NCBI RefSeq assembly: GCF_003201595.1
Contig: NZ_QJJS01000014.1
Location: 1-64,000 of the forward strand
Length of the DNA stretch: 64,000 nt
Reading direction: 5' to 3'
DNA from: Sphaerotilus hippei
GTDB taxonomy: Bacteria; Pseudomonadota; Gammaproteobacteria; Burkholderiales; Burkholderiaceae_C
The notes beneath the pieces are model-generated. The model had not been told where the DNA came from. It searched no databases and was given only the letters and a program-made list of their open reading frames with translations. The position numbers were made by a program, and so were the translations under genes. Every line of letters begins with the position of its first letter. Position 1 is the stretch's first letter. This document shows positions 56,245-63,333 of this stretch, piece after piece.

Positions 56245-56508
56245 ATGAGCGACACCACCGCCCCCACGCCCGCCGCCGGATTTTTCGTCGACTGGGACAG
56301 CAACCTGCGCAGCGTCGACGACCCGGGCGGCGGCTACCGCTGCGAGGTCGACCACGGCGCCCGCTACGTCGGCGTGTTCAGCCGCGACGGCGCGCTGGCC
56401 CACGAGGCCACGCTCTACCGCACGCTCGAGGCCGTCGAGCGGGCCGGCATCAAGGCCAGGCTGGTGCCGGGCAGCCAGCCCTGGGGCCGGCCCCGGGACG
56501 GCTTCTGA
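56245..56508 (+). CDS. Unknown 87-residue protein
   Basis: The product reads MSDTTAPTPAAGFFVDWDSNLRSVDDPGGG, then YRCEVDHGARYVGVFSRDGALAHEATLYRTLEAVERAGIKARLVPGSQP. A small alpha/beta domain is suggested; no motif or family is recognised. The ATG is 14 bases after the OsmC-like stop in the same direction. Its place in the operon is the only hint of function. Confidence 0.65.
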   Translation: MSDTTAPTPAAGFFVDWDSNLRSVDDPGGGYRCEVDHGARYVGVFSRDGALAHEATLYRTLEAVERAGIKARLVPGSQPWGRPRDGF

Positions 56509-56536
56509 GCCCCTCCGGCCGACCGGCGGGGCCGCA

Positions 56537-56704
56537 TCAGTCGGGGGTCATGTCCGGCTGCAGCACCACCTCGTCGGGCTGGCCCCCCTCGCCGGGCGAC
56601 CACAGCAGGCCGCCCAGCGGCGAATACCCCGCATCCCCCTCGAGCAACACCGCCGCCCGGGGCGGCAGGCCGCGCAGGGCCTCCATCAACTGTTCGACCG
56701 TCAT
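56537..56704 (-). CDS. Possible 55-residue antisense-strand protein
   Basis: A minus-strand frame between two plus-strand genes encodes MTVEQLMEALRGLPPRAAVLLEGD, then GYSPLGGLLWSPGEGG. The opening resembles small conserved proteins of the form 'MTVKELIEKL-PPD-V', with a helix then a beta strand. The start codon lies 15 bases from the divergent GTG of the next gene, leaving little room for two promoters. Coding is plausible from composition; expression direction opposite to the operon is odd. Confidence 0.4.
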   Translation of the reverse strand: MTVEQLMEALRGLPPRAAVLLEGDAGYSPLGGLLWSPGEGGQPDEVVLQPDMTPD

Positions 56705-56719
56705 CACAGGACCTTTCAG

Positions 56720-57040
56720 GTGAGTCAGAACCACACCGTGGCATGCAATGCCGATGCCACCGACACCACGATCGTGGAGCGCTTCTTCCTGACCTACCGC
56801 GGCGTGCGGCTGCCGCTGCAGCTCACCGAGGAGCTGGCCCCCGAGGCGCTGCGCCACCGCAACACCTGGTTCCGGGCGCTCTACGACGCGCAGGGCCGCA
56901 TGCAGCGCTGCGAGAAGCATGTCTACGGCGCGATCGAGCTGCTGCACGAATACCGCTGGACGGCCGACGGGCGGCTGCACGAGGCCGTCATCACCGAAGG
57001 GGACGAGGCGCCACGCGCCCTGATCCTGACGCCGGCCTGA
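56720..57040 (+). CDS. Unknown 106-residue protein
   Basis: Starting from GTG, the product reads MSQNHTVACNADATDTTIVERFFLTYRG, VRLPLQLTEELAPEALRHRNTWFRALYDAQGRMQRCEKHVYGAIELLHEYRW, a mixed alpha/beta protein with two Cys and no recognisable motif. No ATG is available before residue 60, so the GTG is likely. The DUF2779 gene follows by 14 bases. I cannot name the family. Confidence 0.6.
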   Translation: MSQNHTVACNADATDTTIVERFFLTYRGVRLPLQLTEELAPEALRHRNTWFRALYDAQGRMQRCEKHVYGAIELLHEYRWTADGRLHEAVITEGDEAPRALILTPA

Positions 57041-57054
57041 GAGGACCCGAACCC

Positions 57055-58596
57055 ATGGCCGATCGTGACCCGCTGCTGCTCGACGAGGATCTGCGCCGCT
57101 GGCGCCAGTGCGCACGGCGGCTGTGGCTGCACCACCGCGCGCCCGGGGCGGCCACGCCGCGGGCGACCCAGGCCGAACGGGCAGATGCCAGCCTGACCGG
57201 CGGCCCCGCGCCCGGCGAGGCGCTGCAGGCCTCGTGGCCGGGTGCGCGGGTGATCTCGGCGGTGGACGCGCCGCGCGACAGCGCCGCCTTCTGGCCCGAC
57301 GCGCTGCAGCGCACCGCCCACGCCCTGGCGGCCGACCCGCCGCGGCCGCTGATCGGCGCCTGCCTGGTCGATGCGGCCCAGGGGCTGGTGGTCCGCATCG
57401 ACCTGATGGTGCCGGGCCCGCGCGGCTGGCGCCTGGTGCGGGTGCGCCACGCCACCGTCGGCGACGAGATCGACGTCGACCATCTGGTGCTGTGGGCCGA
57501 GCTGCTCGAGCGCCAGGGCGTACCCGTCAGCGCCCTGACGCTGGCCCTGGTGGACACCGACTTCATCTACCCTGGCCACGGCCTCTACGCCGGCCTGTAC
57601 CGCGAGGTCGACCTGACCGAGGCCCGGCCCGCCCGCGCCGGCTGGAACTGGCCCGCCGAGATGCGTGTGCTGCTGTCCGGACCGGACCCCGGGACGCCCT
57701 GCGGCAGCCAGTGCCACCGGCCCGAGCGCTGCCCCTGCCTGGACCACTGCAGCGCCGGGGCCCCGTCCGACGACCCGGCGCCACCGGTCGACCCCACGGT
57801 CAGCCTCGAGATCTTCGGCCGCGAGCAGGCCGCCCGGCTGCGCGAGACCGGCTGCCGCACGGCCCTGGACGTGCCGCCCGCGGCCCTGACGGCACCACGG
57901 CACCGGCGCGCCTGGCAGGCCGTTCACGCGCGGCACCTGGTGGTCGCCCCCGGAGCGCGGGACGTGCTGGCCGTGCAGCCCGGGCCACGCCACTTCCTGC
58001 GCTTCGAGACCATCGGCTTCGCCGTGCCGCCGTGGGCCGGCACGCGGCCCTACCAGGTGCTGCCCTTCCAGTGGAGCTGCGCCACCGAGCACACCCCCGG
58101 CGCGCCGCGGCGCGAGGCGCATTTCCTGGCCGGGCCGCGCGACGGTGATCCGCGCCGGGCCTTCGCCCTCAGCCTGCTCGAGGCACTGGGCAGCTGCGGC
58201 GCGGTGCTGGCCTACAACGCCGGCTTCGAGCGCAACCGGCTGCGCGAGCTGGCCATCGCCTGCCCGGACCTGGGCTCCGCGCTGGAGGCGCTGCAGCCCC
58301 GCATCGTCGACCTGTTCCAGCTGGCACGGGCGCACCTCTACCACCCGGCAATGGCGGGTTCGTGGTCGGCCCGCTCGGTCTTCGACGCGCTCGCGCCGGA
58401 GCTGGGCTGCGGCCGCTTCGAGGTGCTGGGCAGCCTGTCGCCGCTGGCCGCGTTCGCCCGCAGCCTGGGCCGGGGGCTCGACGCGCACGGCATCGCCACG
58501 CTGCAGGCCGCGCTGATCGACCATGGCCGACGTCAGACACTCGCACTGGTGCGCCTGACGGCGGCGCTGGAAACCGGCCAGGTGGCAGCCCCCTGA
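57055..58596 (+). CDS. DUF2779-type nuclease-like protein
   Basis: The 513-residue protein begins with a PD-(D/E)XK-like region (LLDEDLRRWRQCARRLWLHHR; LVDAAQGLVVRIDLMVPG), has a Cys cluster CGSQCHRPERCPCLDHC near residue 222 suited to a [4Fe-4S] or zinc site, and ends in the DUF2779 RNase H-like domain with FLRFETIGFAVPPWAGTRPYQVLPFQWS and AYNAGFERNRLREL. The order resembles RecB/Cas4-like nucleases fused to an exonuclease. Its substrate is unknown. It closes the plus-strand operon that starts at the haemoglobin gene; a nuclease is an unexpected member. Confidence 0.75.
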   Translation: MADRDPLLLDEDLRRWRQCARRLWLHHRAPGAATPRATQAERADASLTGGPAPGEALQASWPGARVISAVDAPRDSAAFWPDALQRTAHALAADPPRPLIGACLVDAAQGLVVRIDLMVPGPRGWRLVRVRHATVGDEIDVDHLVLWAELLERQGVPVSALTLALVDTDFIYPGHGLYAGLYREVDLTEARPARAGWNWPAEMRVLLSGPDPGTPCGSQCHRPERCPCLDHCSAGAPSDDPAPPVDPTVSLEIFGREQAARLRETGCRTALDVPPAALTAPRHRRAWQAVHARHLVVAPGARDVLAVQPGPRHFLRFETIGFAVPPWAGTRPYQVLPFQWSCATEHTPGAPRREAHFLAGPRDGDPRRAFALSLLEALGSCGAVLAYNAGFERNRLRELAIACPDLGSALEALQPRIVDLFQLARAHLYHPAMAGSWSARSVFDALAPELGCGRFEVLGSLSPLAAFARSLGRGLDAHGIATLQAALIDHGRRQTLALVRLTAALETGQVAAP

Positions 58597-58706
58597 CGCG
58601 AGCGACGACCTGGCCATGCCACAGGCGTTCCGGCGCTCGGCCACGCTCGACCGCGGGAGCGACACCGCCACGCTGGCGCACCCGCGCCAGCCGACGAGGC
58701 GCCGCT

Positions 58707-59159
58707 TCATGCTCGGCGATCTGCATGCCGACGTGAGCCGCTGCCGGACGACAGGCACAGGGGGCTGGCGAGGCGTTCGTCGAGGTAGCGCAGCACCCAG
58801 GCATCGACGCGCGGCAGGCAGCCCTGCAGCGCCTGCTGACCCTCGGGAATGGCGAAGTACAGCGGCTCGTGCAGGTAGGGGTCGCGCATCGCGGCGACAT
58901 CGGCCGCGTCGTGGCTCAGGTCGAGATGCAGTCCGTCGATGTCGTTGTACTGGTGCTGGTAGTGGCCACGGATCGAGCCGCCGAAGAGCCGGCACATGAG
59001 CAGCGAGCCGTACTTGCAGGCCCCCGACAGATCCGGCGGCGGCACGGCCTCGCGCTGGGCTGCCCACTCGCACCACATGCGGAACATGAAGGCCTTGGCC
59101 AGCGGGAAATGCCCGGCGGCGTAGGTCAGCGCGCCGCTGCGGGGTCGACTCCAGTCCAT
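58707..59159 (-). CDS. YunG-like small protein
   Basis: The 150-residue product reads MDWSRPRSGALTYAAGHFPLAK and has LSGACKYGSLLMCRLFGGSIRG and YQHQYNDIDGLHLDLSHD, reminiscent of the YunG family (Cys-His-Asp-like pattern in Cys, HYQHQYN and DL). A function is not established. The start at 59159 is chosen because AAGGAG lies eight bases upstream; an ATG at 59177 is in frame. It converges with the DUF2779 gene; bases 58597-58706 hold nothing recognisable. Confidence 0.6.
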   Translation of the reverse strand: MDWSRPRSGALTYAAGHFPLAKAFMFRMWCEWAAQREAVPPPDLSGACKYGSLLMCRLFGGSIRGHYQHQYNDIDGLHLDLSHDAADVAAMRDPYLHEPLYFAIPEGQQALQGCLPRVDAWVLRYLDERLASPLCLSSGSGSRRHADRRA

Positions 59160-59311
59160 CCGGTCTCCTTGGCTCATCGGTGCCTGCCGCGCAGGAAACA
59201 TGCCCGTGTGCGGATCGACACGCCGATCCGCTCTTTCAGGGGGGAAGGGCGCATGGAAAGTGTCAGCATCTTGTAAACTAGGTGAAAACCCTAGTCACGA
59301 AAGGACTCACC

Positions 59312-59560
59312 ATGTCCAGACCCGTCGAGCTCATCAAGGCTCTGTTCTCCTCCGGCACCGAAGCCGCGCTGCTGCCCATGAAGGTCTGCACCCCGCCCGC
59401 CGCCGTGCTGGGCCTGCCGTTCGACGCCCTGCGTGCCCAGTACGCCTGGGCCGTGCGTGCCGGCCTGGTGGAGCGTTCGCTGCTGGCCTCGAGCCGCTTC
59501 GAGCGCCAGCTCGCCGCCCTCGAGCAGATGGCCTACGGCCCCTTCGCCCGCCGCGTCTGA
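59312..59560 (+). CDS. Unknown 82-residue protein
   Basis: The ATG at 59312 follows AAAGGA by nine bases. The product reads MSRPVELIKALFSSGTEAALLPMKVC, then FDALRAQYAWAVRAGLVERSLLASSRFERQLAALEQM, a compact helical protein with one Cys. No family is recognised. An imperfect hairpin (CTAGG/CCTAG) lies in the leader. The gene is flanked by two minus-strand transcription units and converges with the HEPN-like gene. Confidence 0.55.
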   Translation: MSRPVELIKALFSSGTEAALLPMKVCTPPAAVLGLPFDALRAQYAWAVRAGLVERSLLASSRFERQLAALEQMAYGPFARRV

Positions 59561-59589
59561 GCCGCCCGGACACCGGGCGCGGCCATGCC

Positions 59590-59964
59590 TCAGAGCGTGA
59601 AGCGCCACAGCTCGGGCCAGCGCTGGCGGTAGCGCCGCAGTTCCAGGCCCGCCTCGGGCAGCCAGGACTCGAGGGCCGCCCACACCAGCCGGCGCGAGGC
59701 CTCGTCCTCGCGCGAAAGGCGATCACCCAGTTCCTCCCAGCTCTGCCAGTCCACCCGGGGCAGGCGCGCGCGCACCGGCTCGGGCAGGTCGCGGGCGCTG
59801 TCGCACAGGGTGCGCAGATGGCGCAGGATCGCGGGCCGCGCCAGGCGCGACTGCTCGTACTGCGCACGATCGGCATCCCCCAGCAGCACCTGGATGCATG
59901 CGCCCGCCTCGAAGAGGCTGGTCAGCAGCGAAGCGACGTAGAGATCGCTGGCGGTCGCGTTCAT
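59590..59964 (-). CDS. Small helical protein, possibly HEPN/HepT-like
   Basis: The 124-residue protein is almost all helical (MNATASDLYVASLLTSLFEAGAC; ILRHLRTLCDSARDLPEPVRARLPRVDWQSWEELGDRLSRED). The phrase LPRVDWQSWEELGDRL resembles the 'PW-x-GxRN' region of HepT-type HEPN proteins, but the R-x4-6-H motif is not clear, so toxin activity cannot be claimed. The ATG overlaps the upstream gene by four bases (ATGA), making it the last gene of the flavin oxidoreductase operon. Confidence 0.6.
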   Translation of the reverse strand: MNATASDLYVASLLTSLFEAGACIQVLLGDADRAQYEQSRLARPAILRHLRTLCDSARDLPEPVRARLPRVDWQSWEELGDRLSREDEASRRLVWAALESWLPEAGLELRRYRQRWPELWRFTL

Positions 59965-60239
59965 GCAGGACCGACCAGTGCCACGCCATCCCGGTAGCCC
60001 GCACCCGCGACCAGACGCTCGCAGCGGATGCGGAAATGCCGCTCCATCGCCTCGGGCACGGGCAGTCGATCGGCGAAGGACGGCTGGTGGCTCAGCACCT
60101 GAGCCCGATGGGCCACCCAGGCGGACAGCAGCGCCGCACGGGCCTCGGCCTCGCTGCCGCCCACGCCGCGCCACACGTGGTCGTGCGTGATCATCTCGGC
60201 CAACACCAGCGCCAACGTCGTGGCGGGTGGCGCCGTCAT
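59961..60239 (-). CDS. Unknown 92-residue protein
   Basis: The product reads MTAPPATTLALVLAEMITHDHVWRG, EAEARAALLSAWVAHRAQVL and AMERHFRIRCERLVAGAGYRDGVAL. It is helical, with several His (HDH, AHR, MERHF) and one Cys; no family is recognised. Both ends overlap neighbours by four bases (ATGA), so its translation is tightly coupled to the oxidoreductase and HEPN-like genes. Function unknown. Confidence 0.7.
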   Translation of the reverse strand: MTAPPATTLALVLAEMITHDHVWRGVGGSEAEARAALLSAWVAHRAQVLSHQPSFADRLPVPEAMERHFRIRCERLVAGAGYRDGVALVGPA

Positions 60240-61180
60240 TCGTCTTCCAGCAGCGGCCGGACCTCGTCGACCATGTCCGCCAGGATGTGCTTGGCGGTGT
60301 CGAACTGCGCGCTGGTCGGCGCGATCGCCACGCTGGTGGCACCGAACTCGCGACCGAGTCGGCGCACGCCCTCGGCCACGTCGGCGTGGCTGCCCACCAG
60401 CGAGCAGGCCATCAGCGCCTCGACGTCACCGGCCATCGAGCGGTGGGGATCGGCGCCCCAGCCGCGGGCCTGCGCACGCGCCACCAGGTCCTCGAAGTAG
60501 GGCCGCGCGATCGCCTCGGCCTGCTCGCGCGTGGCCGCCGGACAGGCAAAGCGGGCGATGACCAGGCCCGGATCGGCACGCCCTCCGGCAGCCCGGTGGC
60601 TGGCCAGCATCGCGCGGATGCGGGCATCGGTGTGGGTGGCCGCCGCGATCAGGCCCAGCCCTTCGCTGGCGGCCACGGCCAGCGACTGCGGATCGTCGGC
60701 CGCCAGCCACATCGGCCAGGGCACCTGCACCGGACGGGGCACGACCCTGCCCGAGGCCATCAGACGCCTGAGCTCGGCCAGGCTGCTGCGCAGCCACTTG
60801 CCGGCCTCGTCGGCGGCGATGCCGTGGGCCTTCAGCGTCTCGGGAAAGGCCCGGCCGCTGGCCACGCCGACCTGCAAGCGGCCCTTGCCGAGCAGGTCGA
60901 GCGTGGCCAGGTCCTCGGCCAGCCGCAGCGGCGCATGCAGTGCCGGCACCAGCGGCAGCGCGCCGATGCGGGCCTTGCTGGTCACGCCGGCCAGGTGGCC
61001 CAGCAGCGCGGTGATGGCACCGGTCGGCCAGGCCACGTCACCGTGCTGCTCGCCTATCCAGATCTCGTCGTAACCCATGCGATCGGCCTCGCGCACCAGC
61101 ACGAACTGGCGGATCAGCGCCCGGCCATCCTCGACCGTCGGGTTCTCGAACAGGCACAGGCACGACAGCTTGGGATGCAT
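60236..61180 (-). CDS. LLM-class flavin-dependent oxidoreductase
   Basis: The 314-residue luciferase-like TIM-barrel protein reads MHPKLSCLCLFENPTVEDGRALI, then GYDEIWIGEQH, ARIGALPLVPALHAPLRLAEDLATLDLLGKGRLQVGVASGR (core LATLDLLGKGRL), a run typical of bacterial luciferase-like monooxygenases using FMNH2 or F420. Substrate unknown. It heads an operon with two small genes. A sigma-54-like promoter and a perfect NifA enhancer lie upstream, pointing to expression during nitrogen fixation. Confidence 0.85.
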   Translation of the reverse strand: MHPKLSCLCLFENPTVEDGRALIRQFVLVREADRMGYDEIWIGEQHGDVAWPTGAITALLGHLAGVTSKARIGALPLVPALHAPLRLAEDLATLDLLGKGRLQVGVASGRAFPETLKAHGIAADEAGKWLRSSLAELRRLMASGRVVPRPVQVPWPMWLAADDPQSLAVAASEGLGLIAAATHTDARIRAMLASHRAAGGRADPGLVIARFACPAATREQAEAIARPYFEDLVARAQARGWGADPHRSMAGDVEALMACSLVGSHADVAEGVRRLGREFGATSVAIAPTSAQFDTAKHILADMVDEVRPLLEDE

Positions 61181-61216
61181 GGGAAGGGCTCCTGGTCACG
61201 GGGTTCCCGTCCGATG

Positions 61217-61232
61217 TTGCAAGACGCGTGCA
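61217..61232 (-). promoter_or_regulatory. Sigma-54-like promoter of the flavin oxidoreductase operon
   Basis: The minus strand reads TGCACGCGTCTTGCAA: a perfect -12 element TTGCA and GCACG at -24, but the invariant GG is TG. The spacing is correct. Transcription would start near 61207, 27 bases before the ATG. Confidence 0.45.
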
Positions 61233-61305
61233 GCCGCCCGGGGCGCCCTCCGGGCCGGTCGGCCGTGGCACCCGCGACATTCACGACACGCCGCCCCGAC
61301 CAGCC

Positions 61306-61321
61306 TGTCGGAAAGTCGACA
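61306..61321. promoter_or_regulatory. NifA enhancer, perfect TGT-N10-ACA
   Basis: TGTCGGAAAGTCGACA matches the consensus exactly and sits inside a perfect inverted repeat (CCTGTCG/CGACAGG). It lies about 105 bases upstream of the inferred start of transcription of the flavin oxidoreductase operon, the same distance as at nifH. Confidence 0.65.
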
Positions 61322-61379
61322 GGCCCGACAGGCTCACGGCAGGAGCCAGGTCGGCAGCGCCGGCCGCAGCGGGTCGCCC

Positions 61380-62135
61380 TCAGGCGGGCTTGAGCTGGTC
61401 GAAGGTGCGCGCCATCTCGTCGGCATCGACCTCGTGCACCCGCGCGGCGGCCAGCGGATCCTCACCCCGCAGCCAGGCCGCCTCGGCGTCGGGCCGGGCC
61501 ATCGCCAACTGCAGCGCGCCGTTGAGCTCGTGCATGCCCCAGGCCATCCCGGCGTCGCGCAGCGCCGACTGCATCGCGTTCTGCACCAGGCTGCGCACGG
61601 TCATGTGAGCCAGCGAGCAGGGCACCTCGGTCGAGCGGCCGGCCATCGCGTCGACACAGGCGCGCCGGTCGTGCGAGGCATGGCCGCGGCACGACAGCGG
61701 CCGCACCGGGTAGATCACGCACGCCCCCTGGGCCACGAACGGGCAGGGCTCGCGACGCTGCAGGCGCTCAGCCTCGGTGAGCCCGGCGGTGTGGCGGTCG
61801 GCACCGGCCAGCCGGGCCATCAGGTCGATGCCACGCGCCAGCAGGCCGGGCTGGACGGCGCGCAGGAACTGCGCGACCAGCAGCACCTCCGGCGTGGTGG
61901 CCGTGACGCGCAGGCTGCAGCAGGCCGCGCAGCCTCGCCCGCAGTCCAGCGCCGGTCCGCCCTCGGCCTGCAGTTCGGCATTGCGCTCGTAGCTGTCGAT
62001 GGCCTGGGACAGCAGGGTGCGCACCAGCACCGACGGATCCGCGTCATCGGCACGGGCGTGCTCGAGGGTCTGCACGAAAGCGCCATGCTGCGCCTGGAAG
62101 AAAGCCAGCGGACCGGCATCGACAGCGTCATTCAT
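61380..62135 (-). CDS. YkgJ-type cysteine-cluster protein
   Basis: The 251-residue protein has the YkgJ/Fe-S oxidoreductase-type zinc/iron cluster: CGRGCAACCS near residue 66, CPFVAQGACVIYPVRPLSCRGHASHDRRAC near 130 and a further Cys in VPCSLAH. The spacing CxxxCxxCC and C-x8-C-x8-C is typical. Members are thought to bind a metal cluster; no reaction is assigned. It is a single gene next to a LysR regulator, with no sign of nif control. Confidence 0.82.
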   Translation of the reverse strand: MNDAVDAGPLAFFQAQHGAFVQTLEHARADDADPSVLVRTLLSQAIDSYERNAELQAEGGPALDCGRGCAACCSLRVTATTPEVLLVAQFLRAVQPGLLARGIDLMARLAGADRHTAGLTEAERLQRREPCPFVAQGACVIYPVRPLSCRGHASHDRRACVDAMAGRSTEVPCSLAHMTVRSLVQNAMQSALRDAGMAWGMHELNGALQLAMARPDAEAAWLRGEDPLAAARVHEVDADEMARTFDQLKPA

Positions 62136-62228
62136 GGCCGCACAGGCTAGCGGCGACCCGTCCGCGCGGCTTGACCTGCCGCAAGCTCCTGCTCCTGCAC
62201 ATGACCGCGGGCCTGGCTCCGGGGCCGC

Positions 62229-63125
62229 TCAGGGAAAGGACGGCGATGCCAGCGCGGCCGTGCTCACCCAGTCGCTGAAGGCCTCCACCTCGGGGCGCTT
62301 GCCATGGCGCGGCGGGTGGACCAGGAAGTGAGCCAGCACCTTGACCGACCACTCGGGCGGGAACACCGGGGCCAGCCGCCCCTCGGCCAGCAGCACGCCG
62401 GCGATGGTCGCGCTCTCCAGCGCCACGCCCAGGCCCTGGACCGCTGCATCCATCGCCAGCTGGGCCCGGTCGAAGCGCAGCGCGAACCGCTCGGGCCCCT
62501 GGTTCACGCCGCGGTCGGCCAGCCAGTCGGACCACTGCACCACGCTCACCGTGCTCTGGATCAGCGGCGTCTGCAGCAGGTCGGCCGGCGTGCGCAGGCG
62601 GTAGCGCTCGATGAAGGCCGGACTGGCCAGCGGCAGGATGTGCTCCTCGAACAGCGGGCGCACCAGCAGGTCGGGCCACTGCGGCCGGCCGTAGCGGATG
62701 TCGAGGTCGGCCTGGCCGAGCGCGAAGTCGCTGTGGGTCGGCGAAGCCGACAGGAACAGCGAGATGCCCGGATGCTGGGCCGCGAAATCCGCCAGCCGGG
62801 GCATCAGCCACAGGCTGGCGAAACTGGGGCTGGCGTGAACGTACAGGCTGTTGCGCACGCCCTGGCGCACGTCGTCGGTGGCCGCGCCGATGGCGCCCAG
62901 CGCCCCGGCCACGCGCCGCAGGTAGGCCTCTCCGGCGACCGACAGGCGCACGCCCTGGGCGCTGCGGTCGAACAGCTTGACGCCCAGGAAACCTTCCAGC
63001 TTGGCCACCTGGTGGCTCACCGCCGAGGCGGTCAGGCTGAGTTCGCCGGCGGCCAGCGCGAAGCTGCGCCGGCGGGCCACTGCTTCGAAGGCCTGCAGCG
63101 TGGCCAGAGGGGGGAGATGGGCCAT
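62229..63125 (-). CDS. LysR-family regulator, GcvA-like
   Basis: The 298-residue regulator has a helix-turn-helix at the N-terminus (RSFALAAGELSLTASAVSHQVAKLEGFLGVKLF) and the GcvA-type effector domain (VHASPSFASLWLMPRLADFAAQHPGI). The ATG at 63125 is chosen; a GTG three codons upstream is possible. It is divergent to a short-chain dehydrogenase gene with a perfect palindrome between, so it probably controls that gene. Effector unknown. Confidence 0.85.
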   Translation of the reverse strand: MAHLPPLATLQAFEAVARRRSFALAAGELSLTASAVSHQVAKLEGFLGVKLFDRSAQGVRLSVAGEAYLRRVAGALGAIGAATDDVRQGVRNSLYVHASPSFASLWLMPRLADFAAQHPGISLFLSASPTHSDFALGQADLDIRYGRPQWPDLLVRPLFEEHILPLASPAFIERYRLRTPADLLQTPLIQSTVSVVQWSDWLADRGVNQGPERFALRFDRAQLAMDAAVQGLGVALESATIAGVLLAEGRLAPVFPPEWSVKVLAHFLVHPPRHGKRPEVEAFSDWVSTAALASPSFP

Positions 63126-63217
63126 GTCGGACACCGGTGAAGAGAGGGAGCCGGGCGGTACCGCCCGGTTGCATGACCGCCACGAGGGCGGCCGACCGTG
63201 CCAAGCGTGGTTTCCCT

Positions 63218-63234
63218 ATGCTGCACAGCAGCAT
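63218..63234. promoter_or_regulatory. Palindrome between LysR gene and dehydrogenase gene
   Basis: ATGCTGC and GCAGCAT form 7-bp perfect arms around ACA, about 100 bases from both divergent starts. It is a likely operator for the LysR regulator. Confidence 0.5.
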
Positions 63235-63333
63235 GACAAACCATCATCAAGCACTGAAATCTTATCGCTTGTCTTCATGTGGCCGGCGCCAAAGAATCCG
63301 CCCCATTCCATTCCCCCACCTGGAGACGAACGA

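Noticed and set aside
59240-59311. Possible sigma-54 promoter for the 82-residue gene
   Set aside because: No GG-N10-GC pair with TGGCA/TTGC character is present; the nearest candidate has nine-base spacing.
59590-59964. HepT toxin of a HepT-MntA system
   Set aside because: The R-x4-6-H catalytic motif is not seen and the neighbouring 92-residue protein lacks nucleotidyltransferase motifs.
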